The notes beneath the pieces are model-generated. The model made no database searches and was not told the origin of the DNA. It worked only from the letters and a program-made list of their open reading frames with translations. The position numbers were made by a program, and so were the translations under genes. A stretch of 64,000 bases of DNA from Atherinomorus stipes. Taxonomy: Eukaryota; Chordata; Actinopteri; Atheriniformes; Atherinidae. The stretch's first letter is position 1. Every line of letters begins with the position of its first letter. The stretch is taken from assembly GCA_023101725.1 (NCBI GenBank), contig JALJCO010012596.1, forward strand, positions 124,001-188,000. The letters are read 5' to 3'. Of the stretch, positions 11,079 through 25,900 are shown piece by piece.

Positions 11079-11190
11079 ATGACTTCCTGGGTGTTGTCCC
11101 TGGTCTTCCTTGCTTCCCTGGTCTCTTCCGTCCCGACTGCTGATCCGGCCAACCTGAAAAGCCGGATCACTGTGGGAGCTCTGGAAATGT
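11079..11190 (+). CDS. PLTP-like gene, exon 1 (signal peptide)
   Basis: ATG at 11079 opens MTSWVLSLVFLASLVSS, a typical hydrophobic signal peptide, followed by the first strand of the BPI fold (SRITVGALEM). The donor GTAAGC follows at 11191 and leaves the frame one base into a codon. Confidence 0.85.
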
Positions 11191-14100
11191 GTAAGCCTCC
11201 TATCACACCATGAGACTGTCGCCACGGTAACGCGTGTGATGCCTGTGTTTCCTTCCGTCAGCCTGGTTGTGAAGCTGTTTGTGTTTCCATAGTAACCGAC
11301 CGTCTCCAGATGCTGACTGACGAGCTGCTGCTGAACCGACCATTTAATTATGCAGAAGACCCAAAATGTACCTCCAAGTAAGACACCATTTCTCCTCATC
11401 TTCATTTGTTTCTTCATCTTCATCACTGTTCTCCTCAGACCTGGAACCTTCCAGAAGAACTGGGTTCTCTCTGGAACGTTCCCAATCCTCCTCCCAACAC
11501 TTGGATGTTCCAACTTGGAGAACACCAAGTGATGAAAGGTTTCAGGTGAATGGGAAAGTTGAAGTATATCAAATAAAAACGTCACTCTGGGCGTCATATC
11601 TGCAACGAAGTCCGTGATGAAATGTCTCAGAGGGGGACAGACTTCATCAGCTGATGACAGCGGCATGGAAAAAAAAAAACACAGCTCGAAACCACGTCTT
11701 CAGAGCGCAGGAACATGTGCGCCGATGGTTTACAAGCAGGTTAACCAACAACAGCTGAGTGGATAGCTTGTTAGCTTGCTCGTAAACAGCTGATGAAGCA
11801 CATTTATAAAAGCTTTAATCCACTCACCTCCAACCTCTTCTGTGGTGTAAAAAGTCCACGCTGTAAATGTCAACGCCTCCAAGACTATGGAGTTATTCAA
11901 GAAAATAAGCGATCTGAAAGGGGAAAAATGTTGAAAGGACAATAAATACATTAGAAAAAAAATTCCCACTATTTGAAACACGTAACACTAACACGACTGT
12001 GCAAACTGCCGGCCACAAATAAACGTGTGTCGTTTTATTATAAAGTTCGGCCCTTCACCGCGGCGAATCGGTCGTTTTGATCCACTTCTTCCTTAGCATC
12101 ACTTCCGTCTGGAATGAAAACTTGGCATTGGCATCGACTGCCAAGAAAGGAGACGCTTTCAGATGCTTGTGTGTTTTCAGCCGCACAAAGTTAGGCACGT
12201 TATCGAGCTGGCTAATGCTAGCTTGCCAACACGACTGTGCAGACTGCCGGCTACAAACAAACGTGATTGATCCACTTCTTCCTTAGCATCACTTCAGTCT
12301 GGAATGAAAACTTGGCATTGGCGTTTATCCGATTTACAAAGTTTAACAGAGTAGTAGCTGGCGGACTACTGTTAGCAGGTTAGCATTAGCCAGCTCGATG
12401 ACGTGCCTAACTTTGTGCGGCTGAAAACACACAAGCATCTGAAAGCGTCTCCTTTCTTGGCAGTCCCCAGTTGTTCCACTGGAAACGGGGGGGTACAGAC
12501 CCGATTTTCAGATGTTTGTGTGTTTTAAGACGCACAAAGTTAAGCACGTCAGTAAACGCTAGCTGGCTAATGCTAGCATGCTGTGAAGTGCCGGTGTTGT
12601 GCCCCACTGGCGACAAACAAACGTGTGTTTTATTATAAAGTTCGGCCCTTCACCGCGGCGAATCGATCGCTTTGATCCAGCTTTTGATCCAGTATCACTT
12701 CAGTCTGGAATGAAAACTTAAGTATGTTTGGAGTTTATACGATTTAAACAGTATAACAGAGCAGGAACGGCTGTTGTTAACATGGCCCGGAAGAGGAAGT
12801 GCCCAAATACCGGGAACTTCCGGTAAGCGTGATAATCCCCTATTGGCGCTCTTCTTTGTGAAGAATTCGCCAAAAATAAAAGGCGACGACGTCGCGTGTG
12901 GACGAGGAATTGTCTGAGCAGACGTGGGCTGTACAGTCTGCCGGTTCTACAACAAGATCTCCATCCAAATGACAAGCCGAGTGGCCATGCTGCCTCTGGT
13001 TTACTTCAGTTTTTGTTTTGCGCATGCGAAATGTGAAAGTCTCCGAGGAAAGAGTTCTCAGTCTGGTCGTGGCGCCGCTTCAACATACGATTCACTCACG
13101 AGCCACGACCAAAATATCAAACAGGTTTGATTTTCTTGCGACTCACGATTTCTGATCAGGAGCTCGTCGTGAGGTGCCAATCGCCTCTCGTGACCCCCTA
13201 GTATACTGCACGACGCACGACACACGATTTGGCCAAAAGTCGGCCCGATCACCAAACTTGTCGCACGACTGGAAAATCGGCTCAAAAACGGCCAAAAATC
13301 GCACATTGTATGCCGGACTTAAGACATCTTTGTAATCTAACAAACTGATTGGTTTCATCAGGCTTCATAGATAAGTATATCTGAGTGTCGTCTGCATAAC
13401 AATGGGAAAGATACAGATGATGCAGATGCTGTTGATGGGAAAGATGCTCTAATGTGTCTGGAACAGTTTTGTTTATTTTTTAAGAGTGTTATTTTCTACC
13501 ACAATTTAAAAGTAATTTTCAATTTACTAAAGTACAATTTAGTAAATTTTCAGTTATTATTTCTTTCTTGTTATATGAAGGACTGTAATGAATGCAGCCT
13601 TTTCTTTACTGGGGGGGTAAACATTTGTACGTCTGACGTTTGGACCTCTCATGTGGAGCTCAGACTGTACGTTTCTTACTCCTCCCTCATCTTCCTCCTT
13701 TCAGCCTGACCATCACTCAGCTGACCATCCATCAAGCCAACCTCCGTTTCCATAACTCTGGTTTGCAGCTTCAGATCCAGAATGCTGACGTCACCGTCCG
13801 CACTGACCCCAAGATCAGATGTTTGGGCGAGTGAGTGCTCCGTCCTGCATGTCCAGGTTTCCCTGACGACCACAAACCTCCATCAGGACCAGACTCTGGG
13901 GTCCCGTCACGGTCAGGGTTTGTGTCGTTACTTAGATGTTCAGCAGAGATCTGGGACGGTAAATGTCCTCTGACAGCAGCAGACGTGAAGAAACGTGACT
14001 GCAGCAGAAACAGGCTGAAGCTCTGCAGAAACTTCCAGACTTCCTCACATCTACAGCCGGGGACACACGACATGATTATTTGCCCGATTTTACCCACGAT

Positions 14101-16935
14101 TGTCAGTCGGGCGTAGTCTGCGCCAGTTGAGGCTAGTTGGGTTCAGTCTGCCTCGCTAGTTGGCTGAAAATCTGTTAGTGTGTCTGTGGAAGCGACTCAG
14201 ATCTCCAAGTGTGTTATAGAAACCGACGCGACCTCAGTCGTAGTCAATGATACATGTTTGAAAACTGGACGCAACTATGCCCGACTGGGAGCTGCGCTGC
14301 AGAACTGCAGGGGCCGCATGTGCAAAGACGTTACGACAGTGTCGAGTGGGGGAATGACAGCAGTCGTACAGACAGGAGATCACACAGAGATCATGAAACA
14401 TTCTTTTTTAAATGTTCACGAGTCTGAGGCGAGTTTAAACTGCGAGTCAAGTCGAGTCTCGAGTCTTTTGAGGGCGAGTTCGAGTCGACTCGAGTCCGAG
14501 TCCCCACCTCTGGTAGTGTGTCCCGAGCATAAGCAGGAGATAACCTGGTTTAAAGGGGAAGTTCAGAATTTTTGACATAGGGCCTCATTTACAAGTGAGC
14601 CAGAATACTACTGATCACTGAAGACAGTTTCAACGTACTTCATTCATTATTCTAGTTCCAGGAGGTTGCTGATGCTAATGCTAGTGGAAGTCAATAGGAA
14701 TCTGCTAGCCTGTCATTAAAACCAATCTTATCCACGCCACAGAAGATCCAAGGCAAATCAGCAAGATTATCTGTGTAAATGCCGTGTTAAACTAGTAAAT
14801 TTGTGTGTTAAACTAGTAAAACTAGCCTTGTATGACAGATTTTGCATTACATATTGAGGAACTAGTTTCTTACCAGCTTACTACCTTTGTCAGTGTATTC
14901 TGGTTCATAGAGACATGGTGACAGTTTGATGAAAAAAGTTTGAAATCATCTTTAAAACCCGACATATCCTCGTGCCTTTCAGACGTGGCCGTATTTTAGA
15001 CTTTATATTTGTGTAATCAAATTCCTTCATGCACGTAGCAGCAAATGACATCACTCTGCTGCCAAATACAGGAAGTAAAACTTTGTGAAGTGTCTCAGCA
15101 GCAACAATCAAAATGCAACAAAATCCAAGGTTAGTTTTATTTGTAACATTATTCTGTTAACACGACATTTACTCAGATAGACTGAAGTTATAAATGATTT
15201 GTCTCGGATGTTCTGTGGAGTGGATAAGATTGGTTTTAATGACAGGCTAGCAGATTCCTATTGACTTCCACTAGCATTAGCATCAGCGACCTCCTGGAAC
15301 TAGAATAATGAATGAAATATGTTGAAACTGTCTTCAGTGATAAGTAGTATTCTGGCTCACTTGAAAATGAGGCCCTATGTCAAAAATCCTGAACTTCCCC
15401 TTTAAAGGTGGTTTAGAGCAAAGGGAAGCCAGGCTGTAAGAAAAGTGGCCAGCTCAGACTGAAATGTTGGGTTTGAGGAGGAAAGGAAGTGAACCCCAAT
15501 GCAGAAGAGCGAGGGAGACTCAGCCAAGTGAAGACATCTGCTATCTTAATGATAAAGTTGGAAACAACTGATTATCTAGTGAGAACAGGAGGTGACATGA
15601 AGATATTCCAACAAGACTGAATTGAAAACCAACCATCTGCAAATCCTAATTCTAATGAAGTTGGGACGTTGTCTAAAATGTAAATAAAAACAGAAAACAA
15701 TGATTTGCAAATCCTTTTCAACCCGTATTCCACTAAATACACTACAAAGATACTTAATGCTCAAACTGATTAACTTTGTTTTTGTGTCGTTGGTTTAGTT
15801 TTGTGCCAGACGCTAAGGGCATGAAAGCCACCGTGGACGTGAAGCTGAGCCGAGACAAAAGTGACCGTCTGAAGCCCGACCTCACCTGCAAAGTTGGGTG
15901 GAAAAGACCTGGCAAAGGGGCGATCCTGACCACCACCCTCAAAGCCGTGAGTTACATCTTCTCTGCTTTTCCGAAACTGAATCAACGATAAACACATGAT
16001 CCAGACCATGTTTATGGAAACACTGAGCAGGCTCAGGGTTTAGGATCTCGAATACAGTGCCAATAAAAAATAATCCAAGATATTTTATATTTTATCCTCA
16101 TTTTAATGTCTAACTGAGAACTGATTTCTCAGTTTTCCCTGCTTTATGGGAGAGTGGACATGAAGAAGCCGCTGGTGGAGGAAACTCAGAAAGGCTCCAA
16201 GTTGCCAAAAGGCATGTTGGACAATCCATGGACACCTGGAACAAGGTCCTGGTCTGATAAGACCACCGTGGAGCTTTCTGGTCATCAGACACCAAACATG
16301 CACATGAACACACCATTCCCATTGTGAAGCACGGTGGTGGTAGCATCATGGTGGGGCTGGAGGAGGGTCTGGTTCCATCTGCTAGAGACCAGGATTCAGA
16401 GCGTCCAGCTGTAGCTACGCAGGAATGGTTTGGAGACAACAAGGTGGACGTTCTGGAGGGAACAAGTCAAAGTCCAGACCTCAGTCCCAGAGAGAATCTG
16501 TGAGAGAATCATTTAGGCTACTAATGCTGTGCTGTGTATATTATCAAGTACCCCTTACTTGATCTTAAGTAAGGTATTAATTCACATTAGCAGCCTGACC
16601 TAATAGCCCTTAATAAATGAGTGCTTCATAAGCGTTACTTAACCATACAGCCATTACAGAATGATTGGACCCTTATTGTTCACAGACAGCGAGGAAATAA
16701 CAGCCTTAGCATCAGCCTTACCCTGCGTTCACACCGGACGCCAATAAAATTATTCGCACCAATGAATTACATGTTTATTTCAATTCAAAGTTTATTTGTA
16801 TAGCACATTTTACATCAACCTCTGCTGACCAAAGTGCTTCACAACATCATGGCAAAAACCACACAAAAATTTACAGTAAAATTAATCTTTAAAAAAAGAA
16901 AATAGTTAAAGGAATAAAATGTAAATTAGAATTTG

Positions 16936-16977
<42 letters not shown>

Positions 16978-19900
16978 CATACAGTACATACACACACACT
17001 TCAAAATAGTATCTAGAATAAAAATGAAATGAAATGAGAAGATCTAATCCAGAAGATATTGGGATCCTTTCTAGCTGCTGAAAGCCAGGGAGAAGAAGTG
17101 AGTTTTTAGGTTTGCTTTGAACTGTCCCACCGACTGAGAGGATCTCACAGAAAGGGGGAGACAGTTTCATAATTTGGGGGCTACGATGGAGAAGGCCTGA
17201 TCACCATGGACTTTAGCCTAGCTTTAGGAACAACCAGTAAAGTCAATGTACAGACGCGAATAGACGTGCGCTTGCTTGGGGCGGTGCATTTAATGCAAAT
17301 TTGCGGCATGACAAGCCCCAAACGCGTGTCTTACTCGCGTAAATGAGGCATCCTACCCGCGTGAATAGGGGATTATCACGCTTACCGGAACTTCCCGGTA
17401 TTTGGGCATTTCTTCTTCCGGGCCATGTTAACGACAGCCGTTCCTGCTCTGTTATACTGTTTAAATCGGATAAACTCCAAACATACTTAAGTTTTCATTC
17501 CAGACTGAGTGATACTGATCAAAAGCTGGATCAAGCGAGATTGCGCGGGAAGGGCCGAACTTTACAATTAAACACACGTTTGTTTGTCACCGGTGGGCAC
17601 AACACCGGCACTTCACAGCTGCCGCATTAGCCAGCTAGCGTTTACCGACGGAAACTTTGTGCGTTTAAAACACACAAACATCTAAAAATGGGTCTGCACC
17701 CCGTTCCAGTGGGACAACTGGGGACTGCCAAAAAGGAGACGCCAGATGCTTGTGTGTTTTCAGCCGCACAAGTAGCACGTCATCGAGCTGGCTAATGCTA
17801 GCCTGCCAACACGACTGCCGGCTACAAACAAACGTGTGTCGTTTAATTATAAAGTTCGGTCCTTCACCGCGGCGATGGTCGTTTTGATCCACTTCTTCCT
17901 TAGCATCACTTCAGTCTGGAATGAAAATTGGCATTGGCGTTTATCCGATTTACAACGTTTAACAGAGTGTGCTGGCGGACTACTGTTAGCAGGTTAGCAT
18001 TAGCTAGCTCGATAACGGCTACTTTGGCGGCTGTAAACACACAAGCATCTGAAAGCGTCTCCTTTCTTGGCAGTCCCCAGTTGTTCCACTGGAAACGGGG
18101 GGGTACAGACCCGATTTTCAGATGTTTGTGTGTTTTCCAAGCGAAAAGTTGTAACGTCAGCTAACGCGGCTTGCTAACGCTAGCTGTAGTGTAGTCTGCA
18201 TCATTGAAGTGCCGACTACAGACATACGTGCAACCTTGTTTTATTTTAAATTTCGGTCCTTCACTCCGACAAATCGCTTTCATCAATTTCTTCCATAGTG
18301 TCTTTTCAGTCGGGAATCCATGAAAACTTAGGTACGGCTGGCGTTGTTTATTAGATGTACACAATGGAACAGAGCAGCAACATTGAGACTTGGATTGAGC
18401 CATTCTTGGCCCGGAAGAGGAAGCTTCAGATGTTTCAACTTCCGGAAACCGGAACGCGGAAGCGTGATAATCCCCTATAGAGCGTATTTCGCCTGTTCGC
18501 CCGAGTTGAAAAATTTAAACTCAAGCGTTTTATACGTGTGAACAATACGAGCCCTGTCATGGAAAATGAGACGTGATGTGAACGGACCGGCGCTCTGCAG
18601 TTCGCTGCTCTCCTCTTTTCACAGATAAAATCACAAAGTGCTGCACATAAAGTGTTAAAAATCAGTTTTCAGTTTGACATTAAAGAGAATTTTATGTTTT
18701 ACTGTTTTAGTCACACAAGCCAAATTATGTTGCTCATGACCAATTCATGAAAGCAATAAAAGGTAAAAACATCCAAGGGGGTGAATAGTTTTTATAGGCA
18801 CTGTAATTGGCTGACTTCCTATCAAAAAGAATCACTTTATCCCAAAATCATTCAGGCAGAAAACCTGAATTTGTGAAATATTATTCTTAAATTTAATCTC
18901 GCATAATCCCACAAGAATTTAAACACACATGTACAGATACCTTTTAATTTAGTTTCTTAGGTCTGGTTTGAGGGAATTTTCTTTTTTTTTTTTGCATCTG
19001 CAGGTCTGTTTCTTTCTCAAAAGGAGAATTCAACGTTTGGTTAACACGATGTCGGCCACAATACCTATGAGCTATAACCTGTCTGAAGAATTCAACATCC
19101 TGCTCGACTATTCTCTCGCTAGAAATCCTGAGGTGACACCGACTCACCTCGACCTGTCTTTCAAGGTGAGAAAAGACCAATCACAGCGTTATTAAGATAT
19201 TCACACCTCTTTCACCTCTATGTTCTTATTCTGACTCACAGTTTCTCCAGGAGGATGATGATGATGCCATTTTACATATGTAATCAACTCAAAATCAAAA
19301 ATAATGCAGTGAAATTAGCAAGAAAACACCACTTTTCAAATCTCATAACAGACAATGAAAACAATTTTTAAAACCATTAATTTTTTTGATTAACTGCTGA
19401 TCCTAACAAGGTGAGAACTCTGCAGACCATTATGACAGTGTGGGGTGATTCATCATGGCTGACTGGTAAGTGTACATGACTCTCACCTGGAAGTCTGGGA
19501 ATCGAATCTCGGACCGTCCTTGAGTACCTCGCCACATTGCTATTAGATCAAAGCTTTTATCCCAACAAAATATTGACTTTAACTTACCAGAAGCACACTG
19601 GAGAGTTTTGTTTTGGTTGACGCAAGGCCGCTTGGTCGCGTTTTCTCCCAGCTCAGGGATGGGCAACTCCGGTCCTTGAGGGCCGGCATCCTGCAGGTAT
19701 TAAAGGAATAGTTCACCCACAGAATGATGGAACTTTATTTTCCACTTCCCCTCATGGTGAGAAAGACTCTGCAGCACTTTTTTAATATCTCAAATGCAGC
19801 CGGCGATCAGGAAGGCTTCTCGTTTTCCCCCAACTTTCATATAATGGAGTTCGCCGGGGTCCGAGCCAAAAAGGTCCATAAAAGTCCACAAAAACTTGTC

Positions 19901-22900
19901 AATATTCCTCCATACTGCTCGTCCAATATAATCCAAGTGTCCTGAGTGGGTAGCGTCCAGAATTTACTGGAAACGACGTCATTTACTATATTTTTAGAGC
20001 CTAAACAGTAGAACATCTTACTTTCATGAAGCATGCAAATGCCCGTTCACGAAACTACGGAAGCTTTGGCGTTCAGAGCCTACTCTGCCGATAATACAAG
20101 CATAGAAGAAGAAATTAGCTGTTTACATCGTACTAAGAGCGACAGAGCTGCAGACAAACTGGGACAAACACAAGAGCGTCCAAGAGGGGTTGATGTTGAT
20201 TTAAAACAAAGAGAGAAAGAAAAAGGGAATGTGCAATCTTGTCTGCCGTAGCTTCCGTAGTTTCGTGAACGTGCATCGGCGTGCTTGCTAGAGATGCGAT
20301 GTAGTACTGATGAAGTACTGACGTAGTACTGTTTAGGCTCTAAAAATATACTAAATGATGTGGTTTCCAGTAAATTCTGGATGCTACCCACTCAGGACAC
20401 TTGGAAAATAGTGCCTCAGCATTGTCTGCGTGTCAAAGATTACACATCTCTCCCCCTCTTTCCACGTCCTTCATGCTCCACGCAGGGGGCCACCAATTAT
20501 GAATCCATGGACTGTTTACCAGCATTTCACGTGGATCCTGCCGACAATGCCAGAATGTGGCAAGGTACGCAACAGAGGGCCCAGGCGGGATTTGATCCCC
20601 AGACTCCCAGGTGAAAGTCATGTGCGCTGACCATTCAGCCAAAAGTACACCCCTGTCAAATGGTGTCACATCCGCATCCCTGAAAGTTTTGATCCAGGAA
20701 GGAGACGCCGCGGTAAATTCAAACACTGTAAGCGATAGTTATGGATTCTTCTGCCATCAGCAAACGATCCAGATCAACTGAAAGACACTAAAAAGTGGAA
20801 CTGTGAAAAAAAGGACTTTATCAGCGTAGTAAACAACGTTATAGCTTCAGTTTGTGCTCCCGTGACGGCTTGGCTCATGGCTGCAGTTACCTGCAGCACC
20901 AATCGCGGCACTCGCAAGTCTCATTTCTTAATTTTGCCTCAAGCCCCTTTAAGGTGGAAAAGCTACATTTTGTGTCTTTAACCAACTATTTAACCAGCAT
21001 GGCAGAGACAAGACTTGTAGTAAAGACCACCTAAATCGAGACCAAGACACTACCAAGACCAGAGAGTGTCAACACCAAGACTAGTTCAGCTCAAGACCAA
21101 GACCATGACCAAAAAAAAGCCCTTTTTTTGCCATTTTTCATGAGTTGTAGAATTTAATCACCATACTGGGTTCAGCCGTTTAGTAAAATGCGATTTTATT
21201 ATTTGGTAATTGAAGGGGTGTATAATGAAATATGAAAAAAAAACAGTACCTGCCTGGAAATTATAGTTTACAAATCCCTTCAAGACTGCTCGGCCAGTCC
21301 GAGACATTGTGAGACCGAGACACTGGAGACCAAGACCAAAGACTGCCGAGGCCGTGACAAGACCAAGACCACAAAAAAGCGGTCTTGATACCAAGATCGG
21401 TCTTGAGAACTACAAGTCTAGCAGAGACCCCCCACAATGCAAAGCGACATCGACTTTCTTCCATTCTCTGGCAGGTGCTGCTTGTTGCTTTCCTGACGGA
21501 GGGTCCCAGGTTACCCATAGCACTAACATCAGCCCATAACCCGTCCGACCTGACCCGCAATCAAAGTGAAAATTTCTTAACCCGACTCAACCTGACCCGC
21601 GGGTCACGGGTTGGCCCTCGCATCACTATAGCCCCGTTTCCACCCGCGGGTCTGGGTCGGGTCAGGTCGGGCCAGGCCGGATCGGGTGGGTTTTGGTACG
21701 GATGTGTTGATTTCACGCTGCGTCCCCACAGCAACCTGTACCCACTCTGGAGGCGCTGGACAGCGCTGCTACGTGATCATGTGACATCATCGCTGTGCAA
21801 CACCGTTTAACCAAAACACCGGCGCTACACATGACAGAAACAAAAGGAGTCCCCCCGGCTTTGTTTTTACGATTGGTCACGCGGGAAGTGAGATTTTTCA
21901 ACAAATCAATGTATTGCTTTGTGTTAGCTCCACCTCTTTGGTCCGGATCGGTTAGATCAGTACCCCTACCGAAGGGTGCCAAAAAAGTAGGCCGGGTCGG
22001 GTCGGATATGAGGGTACCCGTCCCAGTTTTTATCTGTGGAGACGCAAAAAAACGTGGACCGATCCGGCCCGACCCGACCCAGATCCGCTGGTGGAAACGG
22101 GGCTTATGAGACACTGCAGCCAAATAGTTGTGGTGTGGACCTGGTCTGCCCGGATCTGGATGGTTACCATGGGGGCGACCTTGTGGCAAGTGGGTGGGGG
22201 TGGGTCCTGGTGTGGACAGACCCCAGACTATCATTCCCTCACCTGATGCTAAGACATTTTTCTTTCTTTCTTTTGGGGCAGTCAGGGATGGGGGTGGGGA
22301 GTTAATCTGTGTGGGTATGAAAGAGAGTATGTGTGTGTTATTTGTCTGTTGATAAACTTGGGGGACGTCTTTGATGCTGTTTTGTGTTGTTGTTTTTAAC
22401 GTGTAGAGCACTTTCTGAGGCTACTGTGCATAAAAGGTGCTATAACAATAAAGTGCGATTTGATTTGATTGTCCTCTGTCCCGGTCTCAAAACTCTGGAA
22501 AACTAACTGGTTTTGTTTCAGATTTCTTTGGGTTTGTTTCCATCCACAGTTCCCAGGTTAGACCAGTTCCCCTCAGCATGACACTGCCACCACCGTGCTT
22601 CACTGTGGAGGGGGTCAGAGGAGATGGACTGCCGACGATTCTTTTATTTTTCTAATGATGGATTTAAGTCCTACCTGAAACATCTCTGTCGTGTCTAGAA
22701 CTTTGTCCCTCTTTGGTCTTCGTGATGTTTCTTGATTCGTTATGTTTCGGACTGTTACGCAATCGTAAACAAAGTGAGGTCATGTGACACTCAGCCCAGT
22801 AATTTCTACGACTCCTGGAGTTAACTGAGAACGGCTTTCTTCCATTTCACTTCACTAGTTCTTATTTTATCAACATCGTTCGGATACAGTGGTGAACCCT

Positions 22901-25900
22901 GCAGGCTGGTAACAGAATCATGTTGTGTGTTTATAAGGGCGTGGCGCACAGAATGAATCAAAACCCCGATCTGAAGAACCATGGGCTGGATCCAGTTTTC
23001 AGTCAGAGCTCACACATGTTTTACATGGGTGTCTCTGAGCTCCTGTTCAGCTCTACTGCCAAGGCTTTCTTTGACGCAGGAGCCAAGAAAAAGGTGGGAA
23101 AAGCCAGAAACCAGCAACACCAGCAACATGTGGTACCACTCAAACACATTTAGCCTAATAGGGGATTATCACGCTTACCGGAACTTCCCGGTATTTGGGC
23201 ACTTCCTCTTCCGGGCCATGTTAACGACAGCCGTTCCTGCTCTGTTATACTGTTTAAATCGGATAAACTCCAAACATACTTAAGTTTTCATTCCAGACTG
23301 AAGTGATACTGGATCAAAAGCTGGATCAAAGCGATCGATTCGCCGCGGTGAAGGACCGAACTTTATAATCAAAACACACGTTTGTTTGTCGCCGGTGGGG
23401 CACAACACCGACACTTCACAGCATGCTAGGATTAGCCAGCTAGCGTTTACTGACGTGCTTAACTTTGTGCGTCTTAAAACACACAAACATCTGAAAATCA
23501 GGTCTGTACCCCCCCGTTTCCAGTGGAACAACTGGGGACTGCCAAGAAAGGAGACGCTTTCAGATGCTTGTGTGTTTTCAGCCGCACAAAGTTAGGCACG
23601 TTATCGAGCTGGCTAATGCTAACCTGCTAACACGACTGCGCAGTCTGCCGGGCACAAACAAACGTGTGTCGTTTTATTATAAAGTTCGGTCCTTCACCGC
23701 GGCGAATCGGTCGTTTTAATCCACTTCTTCCTTATCATCACTTCAGTCTGGAATGAAAACTTGGCATTGGCGTTTATCCGATTTACAAAGTTTAACAGAG
23801 TAGTAGCTGGCGGACTACTGTTAGCAGGTTAGCATTAGCCAGCTTGATAACGTGCCTAACTTTGTGCGGCTGAAAACACACAATCATCTGAAAGCGTCTC
23901 CTTTCTTGGCAGTCCCCAGTTGTTCCAGTGGAAACGGGGAGGTACAGACCCGATTTTCAGATGTTTGTGTGTTTTAAGACGCACGATGTTAAGCACGTCA
24001 GTAAACGCTAGCTGGCTAATGCTAGCATGCTGTGAAGTGCCGGTGTTGTGCCCCACCGGCGACAAACAAACGTGTGTTTTATTATAAAGTTCGGCCCTTC
24101 ACCGCGGCGAATCGATCGCTTTGATCCAGCTTTTGATCCAGTATCACTTCAGTCTGGAATGAAAACTTAAGTATGTTTGGAGTTTATCCAATTTAAACAG
24201 TATAACAGAGCAGGAACGGCTGTCGTTAACATGGCCCGGAAGAGGAAGTGTCAAATGTTTCAACTTCCGGAAACCGGAACGCGGAAGCGTGATAATCCCC
24301 TATGCTGGTGAAATCAGCTCAAGTCCAACTTTTCACACTGGAACGAGCAATCATCACGTTCAGCAGTGTTTTTAGATGTTTCCGTGCTTTCTGACATTTT
24401 CACCAACTGACTGATGAGCTTGTCTGCTGCAGATGTGCCGTGGCAGGATGAAGGTGTCTGTGGAGGGAACTCAGCTGGTTCTCCCTGAAAATACTGTGAG
24501 GTATGTATGCGGACATACACACACCTCCACACACACGACCGTGCTGACATTTTACTATCTTTGAAACATTTCTCTTTTTCAGATGTGACATTGTCACCGA
24601 GAACAGAATGTTGGACTTTTTGGTAAAATGCCTGTTTTTGATTTAATTCGATTTACTTTAGTTTAATCCCATTTAAATCTTTTTCCTCTCTACTGTTCGA
24701 CCACATTCACTGATTAAAAAAATGCCTGTTTTGTGTCTGAGTAGGTGTCTGGAGTGAATTGGGCAGCCAATTACGTTATGCAGGGTAAGAAGCTGCACAT
24801 GCTATAGACTGTGATACACGCCAAACATGGCATCCATGACGATGACATGTGCGCTTGTATGTGTGCAGGATACTTTCGTCGTGGAGTACCCATTCCTCTT
24901 CCAGAAGGAATCAACTTCGCAGGGAGCAATCCAGAGATCAGGTACAACCAGGTGAGTCCGGAGTCCTGATGCCGCGTACAGTAAACCTCCTACCCCCAAT
25001 CAAAGCTGGAGGGAGGCTACCCTCTAACCCACCAAACTGGGGGGCGATGCCCGCACCTGCTTGGTGCCTCTCTCTGGGATTAAAAGTGGAAGAGCACTGG
25101 TTCCAGACTGGTTCCACTACCCACCAGCTGACGGTAGGGATGGACGATGTGTTATCGTGCGCAATAGGGGATTATCACGCTTACCGGAACTTCCCGGTAT
25201 TTGGGCACTTCCTCTTCCGGGCCATTTTAACATCAGCCGTTCCTGCTCTGTTATACTGTTTAAATCGGATAAACTCCAAACATACTTAAGTTTTCATTCC
25301 AGACTGAAGTGATACTGGATCAAAAGCTGGATCAAAGCGATCGATTTGCCGCGGTGAAGGACCGAACTTTATAATAAAACACACGTTTGTTTGTCGCCGG
25401 TGGGGCACAACACCGGCACTTCACAGCATGCTAGCATTAGCCAGCTAACGTTTACTGACGTGCTTAACATTGTGCGTCTTAAAACACACAAACATCTGAA
25501 AATCGGGTCTGTACCCCCCCGTTTCCAGTGGAACAACTGGGGACTGCCAAGAAAGGAGACGCTTTCAGATGCTTGTGTGTTTTCAGCCGCACAAAGTTAG
25601 GCACGTCATCAAGCTGGCTAATGCTAACCTGCTAACACGACTGTGCAGACTGCCGGCTACAAACAAACGTGTGTTTTATTATAAAGTTCTGTTCTGTAAA
25701 ATACTATATCCAGTATTGGATATAATATATATATATTTTTTTTTTCAGACCCCAATATCAGTATCGGCATCTGCCCCAAAAATCCCACATTGCTTGGGCT
25801 CTCGCTTAGATACTAAAAAACAGGTGCTTGATATGAAATGAAACATTCAGAAAAATTAGGATATATTGTATATCGTCATCTAAAAAAAATATATTGTGAT

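Noticed and set aside
10845..11666. 273-codon minus-strand frame
   Set aside because: It is antisense to exons 1 and 2 of the PLTP-like gene and has no recognisable domain.
19434..19560. Possible tRNA gene because of box A and box B-like words
   Set aside because: It is repeated in the window with a common tail and does not fold into a convincing cloverleaf; a SINE explains it.
22501..22560. Possible extra PLTP-like exon (ISLGLFPSTVPR between TTTCAG and GTTAGA)
   Set aside because: Its exit phase fits only one weak acceptor of the next exon and the peptide has no clear family match.
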